From Neoscytalidium dimidiatum (taxonomy: Eukaryota > Ascomycota > Dothideomycetes > Botryosphaeriales > Botryosphaeriaceae), in contig CM074695.1 of the NCBI GenBank assembly GCA_037367355.1, positions 3,968,001-4,032,000 of the forward strand: a stretch of 64,000 nucleotides of DNA, read 5' to 3'. How positions within the stretch are numbered: position 1 is the first letter of the stretch; every line of letters starts with the position of its first letter. The position numbers and the translations under genes are program-made. Positions 1 to 12,400 of this stretch are shown in pieces. A model generated the notes under the pieces. That model made no database searches. It was not told where the DNA came from and worked only from the letters and a program-made list of their open reading frames with translations.

Positions 1-2
1 AA

Positions 3-2311
3 GCAGAGCTCAAAGCTGATTCATATTTTCTAGTCAATGCCCCCAATTTTGCGGGAAAAGCGGTCCGCAAAAGACGTGCAGATACCAGCAGCACCTTCCT
101 CGGATATTATCCGCCAATTCCGTCCACATGTTCTGTCGAAACTACCACCGCCATCTCAATCTCGACCGTCTTCATAACTCAAACTGTCATACCTGTCTCT
201 GAGACGTCCAGTGCGCTCGAGCCGACGGAGAGCGCTTCTTCGGTCTTAACTTCATCAACGTTTACCACGCCAGCTTCGTCAGAAACTACAGCGTTACCGG
301 TCTCCACAATTGAGACAGATACTTACTGCTATAATGTTGGAGATAGTAGCACGACTTGCTTCACTGACACATTCACCGCCTATAGCTCCACTGATGGTAC
401 GTTTCCCTACGACATCCATAAATCATTAATGTTGATCACGAAGATAACCTTCGTACCAAATCTATCCACGATATCACTATGCTAATTTTCTACCTCCAGA
501 GTCTTCACTCGTATATACTGGCACGGGTTCTGGCACCACATCGACATACTTCTTTGGAACACCGCCTTCCACCACGGATTTTGGCCCATCAACTGTCACA
601 CCGGCCGAATCCGCACCGCCGCCTCCGCCGACAATCTACACTCTTTCGGAATTGAGCAGTCCAACTGCTCCTACATCTTACACCTTGTATGTTACATCCA
701 TTGCCTCCTACTTTACCAACACAACTTGCATCATACCGTGCATATCAAAAACAAGACTTACCCGGATGTAGCTCTACTTCTCTCAATCCGCCTCTGCCTC
801 CTTCTCCGACTTCTCCATACACAATATTGACATCGACCACTACTGTCGGTATTTCAACACCGTCTAACTCTGGGTCTACGCTCGGCCTCCCTACGTTGAC
901 ACAACCCAGCTCATCCTTGTCAGTATCACATCCATTTTCATCTTTCATACCCCCGCTACGCTATCTCAAACATTTCCGGTTGTCACTTTTCGGGGAATTT
1001 GAATTTTTAGCAAATTAATCATCCGGAAAAGTGGCGTTTCCTTCCCTCGGCGCTTTTTAAAAGACCAATGTGATCTGCATCCTGACTTGCCACTCCAGGT
1101 ACAACCCTTACACTGATACCACTTATAGACCACCGGAATACACGCCGCCTCTCTCTTATTCCATTTCGGTATACACTTTTTCTAACGATTTCACAACCTA
1201 CACCGGAACCGCAACTGCGACGTACGCGGCAATTCCGTCGACTATTTACTACACAGTTACCTACACTCCAGCATCTGGCACTCCGTCGTCTTATCTTACG
1301 TACACCACTTTTTACAATCCGACGACCTACTCCGCTGAACCAACTGATACGGACTCGACTTTCTCCTTCGAGCCCACGTACACCGAATCAACTTTCTCTT
1401 TTGAGCCAACGTATACGGAATCTACTTTCTCTGCCGAACCAACGTATACTGAATCGACTTACTACACTTTATCGACTGATACCTTCGGCGCTCCCACCGA
1501 GACAAGTTACATCACGATACCTTCATCCTACACTTTAAGCACAGTCACACTATCCTTCATAGACAGCACCATCACGTCAGTCCTATCTCTCCCAGCGGCC
1601 ACCACATCAATCAATTCTTCGACGCCGGGCCTCACCACATTCCTCCCAACGGACACGACCGCATCCACCATCTCGTCCATCCCCGGCCTCTCCTACTCCA
1701 CCTACACCTACACTTACACCCTCTCCTCCAACACCTTCACCCTCACCAACCCCTTCCCCATCTTCCCAACACCAACCACCACCACCACCACCACCATCTC
1801 CACCCCATTCACCCCCGCCGCCCCGGCATCCTCATCCTCCTCCTCCTCCTCGACCCCGGGCCTCCTCTTCACCACCATCACCCAAACCTACTACTACACC
1901 CCCTTCGACGGCTCCTCTCCCACCTCGACCACACAGACATACACCGAGCCCCTCTTCTCCGTCTCCCCCGCGTCCCCGCCCGCCACGCCGCTGACAGCAT
2001 CGTCGCCATCGTCAACGCAGCCGCAAAGCGTCAGCGTGACGACGCTCACCGCGACGCCGTCGACCCTCGTCACGCTCGTCACCACCACCACCACCCTGCT
2101 GACGACCACGACGGACGTGACCAGTCCGTGCTCGTCGTCGTCGTCGTCGTCGTCGAGCGAGGCCACGCCGACGGTGATCGTCGACACGAGCGTGATTTTG
2201 TCGTCGAGCGGGACGGAGACAGTGGCGGGCGCAGCAACGGCGACGGAGAGTACGCCGGAGCCGGTGTTTTACACGCTTGCGAGGGGGGTGGTTGGGCGGA
2301 GGGGGTGGTGA
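3..2311 (+). CDS. Ser/Thr-rich cell-wall or mucin-like protein, 5' truncated by the window edge
   Basis: The reading frame is already open at base 3, so the start lies outside the window. I join four exons: 3-396, 500-686, 772-918 and 1099-2311. The introns are GTACGT..CCAG, GTATGT..GTAG and GTCAGT..CCAG, and phase is kept at each junction (1, 2, 2). The product is dominated by Thr, Ser, Pro and Tyr. It carries four 11-residue repeats of the type EPTYTESTF (33-bp units at 1331-1462), runs of Thr and Ser, and a KRR-type basic site near its visible start. This composition is typical of heavily O-glycosylated fungal wall proteins or adhesins, but no catalytic domain is visible. The C-terminus ends in GRRGW without a clear GPI hydrophobic tail, so surface anchoring is not shown. 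The third intron is the least certain. Coding status is fairly safe; function is inferred from composition only. Confidence 0.62.
1331..1462 (+). repeat. Four 33-bp coding tandem repeats
   Basis: Four consecutive 33-bp units encode 11-residue repeats of the form S-[AF]-EPTxTxST-[FY]. Third-position differences between units show that the copies are not brand new. They lie inside the Ser/Thr-rich gene and are the kind of repeat that varies in copy number between strains. Confidence 0.8.
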
Positions 2312-2353
2312 GTGAAGGGGGGGGGAGAAGGGAGGAGGGGGAGAGCGGGGAGA

Positions 2354-2435
2354 GGGGAGAAAGAGAGGGGAGAAAGAGAGGGGAGAAAGAGAGGGGAGAA
2401 AGAGAGGGGAGAAAGAGAGGGGAGAAAGAGAGGGG
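2354..2435. repeat. 13-bp purine tandem repeat
   Basis: The unit GGGGAGAAAGAGA repeats with exact 13-bp period for about six and a half copies, just after the stop codon of the Ser/Thr-rich gene. All purines lie on the plus strand. The local reading frames here are artefacts of the repeat. Confidence 0.9.
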
Positions 2436-5400
2436 AGAGAGTGGGGAGGGCGGGCGAGCGAGTGAGGGGAGTGTCTGGCTTCGCTGATTTGACGGAGTGA
2501 GGGTAAGTTCCGTCCTTTTTGCTATTTTCCCCCCCTATCTTTCGAGGAACACGCGGAGTGGGAATGGGAATCCTGCGCGCAAGGTTCTACTCCTGTTACT
2601 CAACCGTCACGGTGGATCGAACAACTCCGAACGTCCTTGCAGCAACGATCAGCGATCTTGGGCACGCGAACGGGACACCTTGCTGACTTTCCCGCTCGAT
2701 GCTGCAGGTCCGATTGATGGCGTGACGTTGGTGTTGGGAAACGAGGTTTTTGTGGAAACGCGGTGGGTTCGAATGTGGAGTCAGGAAGCTGCAGAAACGA
2801 GATGTTGTGGGGATTTAGGTGATATGGAGAAGTGCATGCGATGTTTCCGGAATCGGACGAAGAGGTGGGTACGCGGAGATCGGTATTCCTCCTCTTTTGT
2901 GGTTTCCCGTCTGCTTCCATCCTCCCCATATGATCGTTCCTGATCTCCGGAGACCGGATGGAGCATGTTCGATTGACTTTCTTTTCTTTTCTATTTTCGG
3001 GTTTTGGGGGTGTCGTTGCCACAGACAGATGATTCCATTCTTGTCGTTCCCTGAGGCGGTTGGTTCCGCACAACATCCTTTTCATCTGTTCTCTGCACAG
3101 CTTGGCAGTTTGATAATGGAAACTCTTGGATCTACACGCTGCTCATCACAAATGTGAGTTGTAAGTGATTGAGTGAGCAAGGCGCAGCCTGCTCGGCGAG
3201 TTCCGGCGGCGGAGATGCAGCTCGCGAACCATCACTACCTTCCGCTTCAAGGTGCACTTTTCCATTCTCTGACACTGGCTGGCGAGCGCTGAGAGGAAGA
3301 GTTGAAGGGATCTTTCCCAGCCTTCTTGCGGCGCGACGCAGTGGCCTTTCTCACCGGTGTGGATAGGCGAGGAGTCTCGACCATCCGTATGAAACAAACA
3401 GTGCACTTCGTCAGTGCCTCTTCTCTGCAAACATGTCTCTCAGTATTCAAAGACTTACGAGACAGTGCATTACTCGCTCTTCTGGCACAGCCTTCGACGC
3501 TCGCATTCACCTGCCCATCCGGAACCAAAGTTGACGAGCGTACGAGGTGGCCAACAAAAGTCACGCCGCGAGAACGCCCGTAGAAACGACCAAATAACGT
3601 GATAGAGCCGAGTCGGGAGACGAGTGAAAACGGAGACGAGCAGGTTTCCAAATATTGTACCGGTGCTTCGTTCGCGGCGTTTCTCATTTCTCTTGGCATG
3701 AACGCTTTCTAACGACTACGCTTCACCGCTGTCACAACGTGGGCGCCACGACCATGATGTCCTCCTGCACGACGGTCCCGCAGCGGTAAAGGTTGGCGAG
3801 ACGCTGCTTCTTTGCTCGGTCGGAGTGAGCCGGAAGGGTGGTATCGATAGATCAGCTGCTCGCAGCGGCAGACCCGCCCGCCTCCATTCAGCATCCACTC
3901 TCCTCGACCCACGAGCTACGCACGTATCCGCAGCAAACAGCCGATCAGCAAGCAGTGGAAGAAGCGAAAATGGAGTACCGCGACCATACCCATTGCTCTG
4001 ATCAGTGGGACGGTGGGGAGCACAGAGGCGAGAGGAAACATTAGCATTGACCGTTATTGTATCCCACAGCTCCTTGATCATCTGTCGCATCACTCAGCGG
4101 AGTATCGGAGGCAGAAAGGGTTTGCTAATGTCCAGCCAGCCAGCGGGCAGCTGAGCAATACAACAGGCCGCCGCCCCACATTGAAGGTTCGGCCCGTTCG
4201 GATCCGGTCTCGCGGCGATTTAACGCTTTGCTGCGCTCTGTCTGCATGACGCGCCGAAACTCTCCATCTCGGGAACAAGCAGCAAGCGTCTCGGTCGATG
4301 CCCAAGCGACAGCCCGAATGCTTCTTCGTCCGGCTTCGGCGAGACAGTTACGCGCCGTTGAGATCCGGATGCTCGTAACAGGAAAGTCTGTCAGACGACG
4401 TCGTTATGCCCTGCACCGCACGCTCAATCTAATTGACGATTTTTAGTATGCGGCTCCTTGCTCCTGCATGCGGCCGACAGGGAGGGCTGGTCAAGCAGTA
4501 CAGCCACAACAGCGGCCGTCGTCGTCATCAGTAATCTTTTTTGATCCTCCGTCGCCCGAGCCCTGCAGAGAGCTCTCGAAAGGCCGTTGGTGGATGCAGC
4601 CCGGAGACGTGAACGATCCTGCGCCCCACCCGCGCTTCATTGGTCATTGTCGTCGCTGGTCAATGCATCGTGGGATGCACGGCCTCGCCTACAGAGAGAG
4701 GCACAGAGAGCGTTCCGGAAAGGTCCCCGTACTTTACTGCCCGGCTGTTTCTGGGCCGTCCCGCGTCTTGAAACGGGCTATACCGTCTTCATGGGTGGCT
4801 TTGAGGGGATGAACAGTGCTCGCATAGGGCGGCAGAGGAGAAAAAGACGTCAGCACGGCGCATATGCCTTGCTGCAGGGCTGGACTGGGCTGAACGCGCC
4901 ATTGACGGACATCGCGCCCCCGGATTCAAGAAAAAGAGCTTCGACAAAAAGCGATATACAATGCTCTTCTTTCCTGCAACCGCCGCCGCCGCCGTCATCA
5001 AGGTACAGTACACGGGATTTATTCGGCGGTGACACGAGTCAACACCAACACAGCACGTGGCCGGGACGTCTCCCTGGGCGTGAAGGGGTTCGTGAGCCCG
5101 CCTCTGCTCGTGTTCGCCGCGGCGCGCCTGACGATGATGTTTCCTCTTTCTGCCCCTTCGGCGCCTGTTCGCCTCCCAAAAGCTCATGTCCACTGACTCT
5201 GGGCTCATCATCCCCCGCAAAACGGGGCATCCAACAATCCATCATTTTGCCCGATAACGGATACCTATCGATTCGCTGCTTGACTAACTTTTTCTCGACA
5301 TCCATCCTCGTGACGCTTTGCATCATGGTGTTGAACTCTTCGATTCTACCACCCCACCCCCTTTCGGATCTCGGACCTGCATTCCTCTCTCCCCACTAGA

Positions 5401-6438
5401 AATGATGAGCGCCCAAGGATCGTCTGTCCGAGGACGGGGTTTCAGATGCGCTCGAAAAGGGGAGCGATGTCCGCTTCGCGAACGACGACGCCGCCCACTC
5501 ACGTTCCGTCGTCTTACCTGCAGTGCATTAGCCGATCTTACTATCGGCCTTCTGAGGTAATAGTTCCGGCGTTGCGGATCGGCCGGCGGCTTTCCTGCGT
5601 TCTGGAATAGCAACAGCAGCCTGCTGGGCGACATGGTTCGGTAGCCGGCAGAGCTGCGAGATTGAGGTTTATGCGGTCCCTTGCTCGTCTCATTCCACAA
5701 ACAAAGCATGTGCTATTCCGATTCCCATCGTTCTGGATGATGCTCTCTGTATACGAAATCCTGAAGACGACGCGGAATGCTGCGGAAAGCGCTACTGAGA
5801 GTAAACTCGCGTGACGGGACTTGCGTACGGCCCGTCTCTGGCTCGGCTCTGCGTTGGATTCAACATGTTGAAACGGAGGCGAGATGTCCTGTTCCAGCGC
5901 GGCCAAGAAAGACCCACCAATGGGGCTCATAGGCGAGATGTCCTGTTCCAGCGCGGCCAAGAAAGACCCACCAATGGGGCTCATCAATCTCGTCCTTTCC
6001 CAACCTTACCACCGGTATCCGAGAAAGGTAGCACTTGGCGAGGCTTTGTACCTGCGTTTCCCTATTGCAGGGCTGCCGGGGGCGTATGTGTGTGGATGGA
6101 CGGTCACGCCGCGCCGCGACTCGCGCGCTTCAACCATGCAGGTGCTCCATCAATGCCTCTCTTCCCACATCTCGCCCCTGGTCAGCCCCAAAGCGTAGGG
6201 CTGTCGTGCATGCGATATCGCGGCGCAGCAACATGCCCTGCACGCTGGAGATTGCCCGAACGACCGACCCGCAGCCGCCCACACACCCACCCGCTCCTCT
6301 CGCGGGAGACAACTTGACTCGGGCAGAAACCGGGCCACGGTGCGCACCACCAAGCACCAGAGCCAAGGCGAAGCAAAGCGGAATCGCTTCATGGTAGCTG
6401 AATCGTTGTTTCTCCCAGAACATCCCACACAAGCCCGT
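2436..6438. other. Gene-poor intergenic region
   Basis: About 4 kb with many short overlapping open frames on both strands but none with recognisable domain content or convincing splice structure. The longest (4587-5399, plus) has low-complexity, Arg/Pro/Ser-biased translation and no family resemblance. The only structured item is a 54-bp direct duplication at 5877-5984. Confidence 0.5.
5877..5984. repeat. 54-bp perfect tandem duplication
   Basis: Bases 5877-5930 are repeated head to tail at 5931-5984 without a mismatch that I can see. The unit length is a multiple of three, but no surrounding gene is supported. A perfect copy implies a recent event. Confidence 0.9.
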
Positions 6439-6604
6439 TATATAAGGTAGGTGTCCAACACCCTTCCCATTCTCTTTTTTCTCTCCCTCCAGCAAGCAAG
6501 TCTTCTCTCCAACCTTCACTCTTCCTCGCCGGACACCAGTAACTCCTCGTTGATCGAGCCAGCTCTCTTTCAAACTTCCTCTACATACCAACAAACAAGC
6601 AACA
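6439..6604 (+). promoter_or_regulatory. TATA element and pyrimidine-rich leader of the small four-Cys gene
   Basis: TATATAA at 6439-6445 is followed by a strongly CT-rich stretch (about 6470-6600) that leads directly to AACAATGG at 6601-6608. A TATA box plus a CT-rich leader is a common arrangement for highly expressed filamentous-fungal genes. Confidence 0.55.
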
Positions 6605-7170
6605 ATGGCCTCCGCCGTCGCAGTCACCATCCTCACCAGCGCCGCCTCGGCCGTCATCTCCGCCGCCATCAACCAGGTCGCGCCCACGCTCGCCAACCTG
6701 GGCAAGTGGGATGAGGTAAGCTCTCATCGATCCAAGACAAAGAAAGAAAAGAATTCGGACTGACGCCTCCGAAAAACAAGGTCCGCGAAGCCTTCACCCA
6801 GGCAACCGTCAAGTCCATGTGGGACAACAAGACCTCGGACTACGGCGCCGCCATCTGCTACAACATGGACTACGAGGTCTCCAACACGGCCCAGATGTAC
6901 GAGAAGACGTCCGCGCGCCTCGAGCTCCAGCTGCTGCACACCGACTACGACTGCTTCTACATGAGCGGTCCCGGTAAGTCTACTCTCTCCCACCACCCCC
7001 TCCTCTTTCAGATGATATCGCGAATTCTTGTGTTTTGCTGACGAAAGATGGTCGGATCAGACAACCACTTCTGGACCTACGGCGACGGCGGCTACATCAA
7101 CCTCGCCATCTACCACGACACCAACAAGTGCTGGTACGACGACAACACCGGCGACCTGTACTGCCCGTAA
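6605..7170 (+). CDS. Small four-cysteine protein, possibly secreted (DUF7888-like)
   Basis: Three exons, 6605-6715, 6781-6973 and 7061-7170, join in phase (0, then 1) to give 137 residues. Introns are GTAAGC..AAG and GTAAGT..CAG. The N-terminus is Ala/Val-rich and hydrophobic for about 30 residues (start MASAVAVTILTSAAS), which could be a signal peptide or a membrane-associating helix; no clean cleavage site is obvious. The rest is rich in Tyr, Trp and Asp, with exactly four Cys (in AICYN, YDCFY, NKCWY and LYCP), enough for two disulfides. The overall look matches a family of short fungal proteins that I recall as DUF7888, with no known function; that assignment is from memory. Strong promoter signals lie upstream. 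Size, cysteines and possible secretion make it an effector-like candidate, but this is inference. Confidence 0.75.
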
Positions 7171-9400
7171 ATGCCTCTTTCTGGAAGAGCTACCCTTGTC
7201 TGGAGGGTCGTGCGTGTTGGACGCTTCTCGGCTGTACATATTTTTGCCATTTTTGCTTTTTTTTTTCTGTTGTCTGAACCTTTCTGTGTATATTCCTTTT
7301 TCTTGCTGCGAACTTCCTTGTATATAAAGAAGGACGAAAGGTGGAGAAAGAGGAAAATTCAAAAGAGAGTTGCCCGCTTGGAGGCATGAGAGACCTACCG
7401 CTATTCCCCCTGCAAGTTATTGAGCGATTTGAGTTCCGTATGAACGTCGCTGGCGCGGCCAGACTTTCAACTTAGTACGGTGCGCGCGAGAAGGCGGGCG
7501 GGATGCGAGGGGTGCGTCTCACGCAGCTGCGTGCCCGTCCCTGACTATCCTGCGCGCACATGTTGGCAGCACCAAAGGGTTCCCGCCCGCTGAGATTTAG
7601 CCTTCAGCCATGACGGGCGCGCGGAACCGCGACAGAGGCGCGAACGTCTTTCGTCCAAGTAGTCGAGCAGGGCCTACCAAAAAATTTCCCCCCTCGCACA
7701 CGAACGAGGAAACGGTGACCGCCCTCCATTCCACTCTCAACTCTTCCGCAAACCCTTACCCCCCTCCAACGCTCATAATGGACGCCATCAGCGCCGAACC
7801 CAGCGCACGAACCGCCACGGCGCCGCTCCCCAACGAGAACAAGAGAAAAGGTATAAAAAAAAAAAAAAAAACGAACCCTTACCTCGACCAGGGCAACCCT
7901 CGCCGATCACCCGCGTACCCAGCAATCTGCTTCGGCTCGTCCCGACCTGCCGCGCGATCCGGTTGAAAAAAAAAAAAAAAAGTCTCCTCCACGCATGAGT
8001 AGTGTTTAGCCTCCGTAGCGTGTTACCGGCGCGTTGGGGCCGCCACCCCCTCCCTTGTCTCCCATCCCTCAGGCGGACTGCCCGTTTGAAGCCATGGGTG
8101 AATGTTGGCGGGATGCCTGATTGTGTCGCGCGGAACGATCGCCAAGGGCGCGGCGCGGCGCCGCCGTGCTGATGGGGCGGGTTGGCTTTCGCACGACTCG
8201 CGAGAGCTTGGAGGGGTTTGCCTTGTGGCAGGGTTAATATTTCTCTCTCTCTCTCTCTCTCTTGCAAGGGAGCGGTAGGGGCGTTGGCGTGGCTTGTTCT
8301 TGCGGAGTGGGATCAAGGTTGTTTCCGATCGTGATGACGCCGTTGGGGACTCGCGCGTGGTCCAGTGCCATCGAGAAGACTTGAGGGGCGTTCGGGTGCG
8401 GTGTCTGCGGCCGTTCGAGGCATCGGAGCGGCTCCGAGGGAGAAGAAGGCCTTGCAGTGTCCCCACAGGAGAGCCGGGCGAGTTTTTTTTTTTGTTGTTG
8501 TGGACTAGTCATAGGGCGAGCTGGCATCATCGGTGCGCGAGATATCATCGACGACATCGGTGATCTGCGCATCCATCGCGCGTGCACGCAGCGGGACTGG
8601 ATTCTTGCTGGGAGTTAGGTGTGGTAAAAACGTCCGACTCTACGTCAGACCCATCTCAGCCTGCGAGCACGCCCGCCCTTTGTTCAGTTACCAGTGTTGG
8701 TTTTTCTCCAAGAAGGTGGGCTTATGCTCGACCTGTGAGTCGGAGCGCTTCTTTTTGACGCGGTCTGCTTGTGAGGTTGCCCTGGGATGGACCTTCCCCC
8801 TGATTTCAACGAGTTTGCCCTCAACGCTCAAACTAGGTTCGCGAAGCCGGGTTAATGCCCATTTGCGTGTACAAGTCGTGTGGAGTCGTGGTGGCTGCAT
8901 GCCGGTGTGTGTAGCAAAAGACCGGCATAGCATCTTGTGAGTACATCGAAAACTTCAAGAGTTCCACTGGGTTGTGGAGGAGTTCCAACCATGGGGCGAT
9001 GTGGCGAATATGCTGTACTGCCCAAGTTATAACGAAGCGCCTTGAAAAAGTTGGGGCAAGGAAACAAACCAATGTCGGGCCATCATGCGATTATCTCAAC
9101 CCATGTCTGCAAGGAAGTTCTGATGAAGCTAGCGCTTGACTGATTCCATGAGCCAACCGGAAAGGCTGATATGGTTTCTTCCGTTTGAGCGATGGGATAG
9201 AACTCTATCGCTTTGGGACGGTGCCGCGCAAAATTTGAGGAAGTGTTGCATCATTGTTCTGCTCTCAAACGCGGGGCGAAGGGCTTTGATGGCGAAGATG
9301 CTCGAACGACGCACGAGATGAATCTGTAACCTGGCAATAATGGACGCGTCACTCGATGAAGCCCGGTAAGGGACGAAGACTTGTAGACAGCCTCTCATCT
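7171..9400. other. Gene-poor intergenic region with homopolymer and dinucleotide runs
   Basis: Contains the 3' flank of the four-Cys gene and several simple repeats: A-runs at 7857-7871 and about 7965-7981, and (CT)10 at 8242-8262. Open frames here are short, Arg/Ser-biased and overlap on opposite strands. I can support no gene. Confidence 0.5.
8242..8262. repeat. (CT)n microsatellite
   Basis: About ten uninterrupted CT units, intergenic. Confidence 0.9.
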
Positions 9401-12400
9401 AGCTGCTTGTGAATAGGATTAGATTGATGACATGTATGGCAGACAGACGCACCTCACTATTTCTTGAACTTTCCGTGGCGATGCGGAGACATGGTGTATG
9501 AGCACTTCAGAGGTGTTTCCGTGCGGCACGGGCGCTCGGTAGATCAGTAAAGCTCTCAACACTAGTCTTGGTAAGAGAAGTGTCGCAAGTGAGGTGTGTC
9601 ACGTAATCCTTCACAATATCCATGACGGCAGCTATCGATATATTTCATCGTCGATTCCCGTAACTTCGTACACAGCGGCGGAAATGGCTCCGGAAAATGA
9701 TCCAATATCAGTATGTTGCTGCTGCATCTCCCGGCACGAACCCCCCTGAGTCGGGTTTAGTCGATGGAAATGGCTTGCTTGCCGAAGGCGGGATTTTGTG
9801 ACAAATGCCTCAACTCGTCCACTGAGTTGTGCCTCTGGAAGGTGCTTCGGCAGTAGGCTGCCAGGAGTATGGATCGGCAGTCACTAGGCCCCTAGCTGTG
9901 GGCCTGAATCCAGCTTTGTGGTGATTTCGTTCTTCTGAATGGCATGTCGCGGATGGTGAAAGTCGGGACCTGTTCATCGTGGCTCGGTTGGGACTAAAGT
10001 GGGGAGGTCCTGGAAGTCATGCATCTGCCGACAAATCTGGCAAGCATCAATAGTCGGACACGAGAAAATGACAGATAAGTGTAGCCTCTCCTGCTCACAT
10101 TTTGCTCGAGGGATCGGTTTTGGCCTGACATGTGTGCTCCGGGGTACGATGACATCTGTGGGCGGTTTGGGAGTAAAGCATCGTAGCTGGCAATTGAAAA
10201 GGCGAGATGACAGCTGGATGGGTCTGATGCTGATCAGAACAGTTGTGTGGTATTGGAGAACTAGCGTGCCGATACTCCCCGCCGACGTGATGCATATCTA
10301 CAGCAGATCAGCCCCATGCCTCCCAAAAGCGCATTGGATGCACGACGAGGAGCTTTCTCCGACCCTGGAAGATGCAGGTGGTCGTCTGATATGATATACA
10401 CTATCTTGGCAACTGCTTCCCGGCTCTTGAGGTCGCAGTTATCTTGATGGTTTACCTCGGATGATTTCATGCTCTCCAATTGAGGCGCTGCCGACTTCGA
10501 ACCGGACCAACCACGTATGAGACTTGATTCATGTCAAGCAAGGGTCATCTTAGCAGCCGAGTAAATCAAAGATGATCGCGATTTAGTAGCGTTCGGAACT
10601 GGCAACCGAGGAACTGCATAGATCTGTCACTGAATCAGTGAGGGCAATCATTCAAAGCGATGATGAACCAACACTATTCGGAAATCAGTGTGGCTGTACA
10701 AGTAATAAGGGCGAGAGAGCGTGCATTGTGTTGACTTTTTGATTACATTCGAATGGCCTGCGGGTAGAACGAGGTTGAGTATTGATTTGGGAAACATGAG
10801 CATGCCTTGGGAAGTATCTGATTAGTCCTCATGAGCCAGGAAATCATGAGGACGTGATGCGTCTTGTGGATTGTTGGATGTAAAATCCGAATGCTGAGGT
10901 GCGCACCAGGGAAGCAGATGACAAAGCTCAGATTTCTTGCTCTCATCTCTGCACCGTTCGGAACACTGATGCTGAATGGTTAATACCTGTACCAAGTTGC
11001 CTTGTTTGGATCTCCTTCAAGTTCGTATGAGATCTGGTGGACTTGCACAAATTATGCCTCCACAAAGCTTGTTTCGAACAAATCCGGCAGTCGCAATAAT
11101 AGCAACATTGAACGATGAGTGGGCTCATGGTCGGAGTCGGCTCCGATCCTTGTCAGAAGACGTCAGTTGTGGGAATAAATGCACGCTAATTGTAAGATGT
11201 AGCATGGTAAAACACTTCCCCCCACCGGATGCGGAATTTTGACATGTCGACTTCCTGTCGGCATTAGTTTCCGCTAGGAGTGCACTGGTCCTAAGGGAGG
11301 ATTGCGGTCGGATTTCTCGGTTCCTTGGGAGCCTGCAGAAACAGCCAAGTAAGGTCAGCCTTACGCACCTCGCACTATTGATTGAAACTCGTGCAAGGAT
11401 TCGGGCTGAGCTTACAAGTTGCCGATGAGAGGGCTTGAAAAGGAACGGAAGTAGAGCGTACGAGCTGAGGCAAACCTCAGCGCGGGTGAAAGGCTGCTTC
11501 TGTGTAGCACAAGGCTACTTACAGCTCACCGATGAAGCGGCTATGGTAGTTGGAACGTTAGGGCCCACTCCACAAAAGGTCGCAGAGCGCGATGCTTCGA
11601 TCGGCGCCATCAACTGTACCTCTCGGTGGTGCGCCGGCGCTTCAGAGTCATGCTCACCCGAGCTCAGGTCCATTGAGGGATGGTCCAATCAACGTCCCCC
11701 GCGTCGCACCACAACCTGCGTATTCAAGCCTCTCGGCCAGCGCGCGGGCCGCCTCAATCATGGACTCATCGGAGCCTTCTCCTTACTACGTTGGAAGTTA
11801 CGGATCTTGCGGCTGCCCTAGTGGGACAACGGCAGGAGAACGAGAAGGATGGGGTGCTGTTCACATCTCACGTTGCTGCATTTGGCGTCATTGTTGTGTT
11901 GCGCGGCAAGTGACTGGCGGATTAACACTTCGGAGTGGTTGCCGATCCCCCCACGTTAGGACGGACACACAGTCAGCACCAACCAACCCCAGATCAGGCT
12001 AGCCGTGTATCGCTTTGGGTGTATGGTGGCAGACTCAGCCTCTCTATCATTTAACAAACAGACTCTATGGGAATCGCGTGCCTGCCGGCGTTTGCATAGA
12101 AATGGATTGCGAGAATTTGGTGGTGTTGCTGCGTCAGGCTGCGGCCTAGCCTAGCCTAGCCTAGCATGAGCGATCGGCGATGAGGAGTCATGATAATGAT
12201 AAGTATTTCGAGTGAGACTGACGTTACGATACGCGCAATCATTGACTGACACCAGCGGCATTGACGGACGGGATTCTATTCCAATGAGGAACAACTTCGG
12301 CTGATACGTTCGTCGCCTATGCCCCATTGCGTATATGTAAAGAGCGTCATCCAACGCGAGTACTCTACGTCTGTCCTGGCGTCTGTATAGCGTGGGTGTC

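Noticed and set aside
2354..2435. Possible CRISPR-like array
   Set aside because: Units are contiguous 13-bp purine repeats with no spacers, in a eukaryotic genome.
4587..5399. 270-codon plus-strand open frame
   Set aside because: Biased, domain-free translation, no promoter or splice support, and overlapping frames on the other strand of similar quality.
10480..10515. tRNA T-arm-like sequence on the minus strand
   Set aside because: Stem pairing fails and no acceptor, D or anticodon arm could be placed around it.
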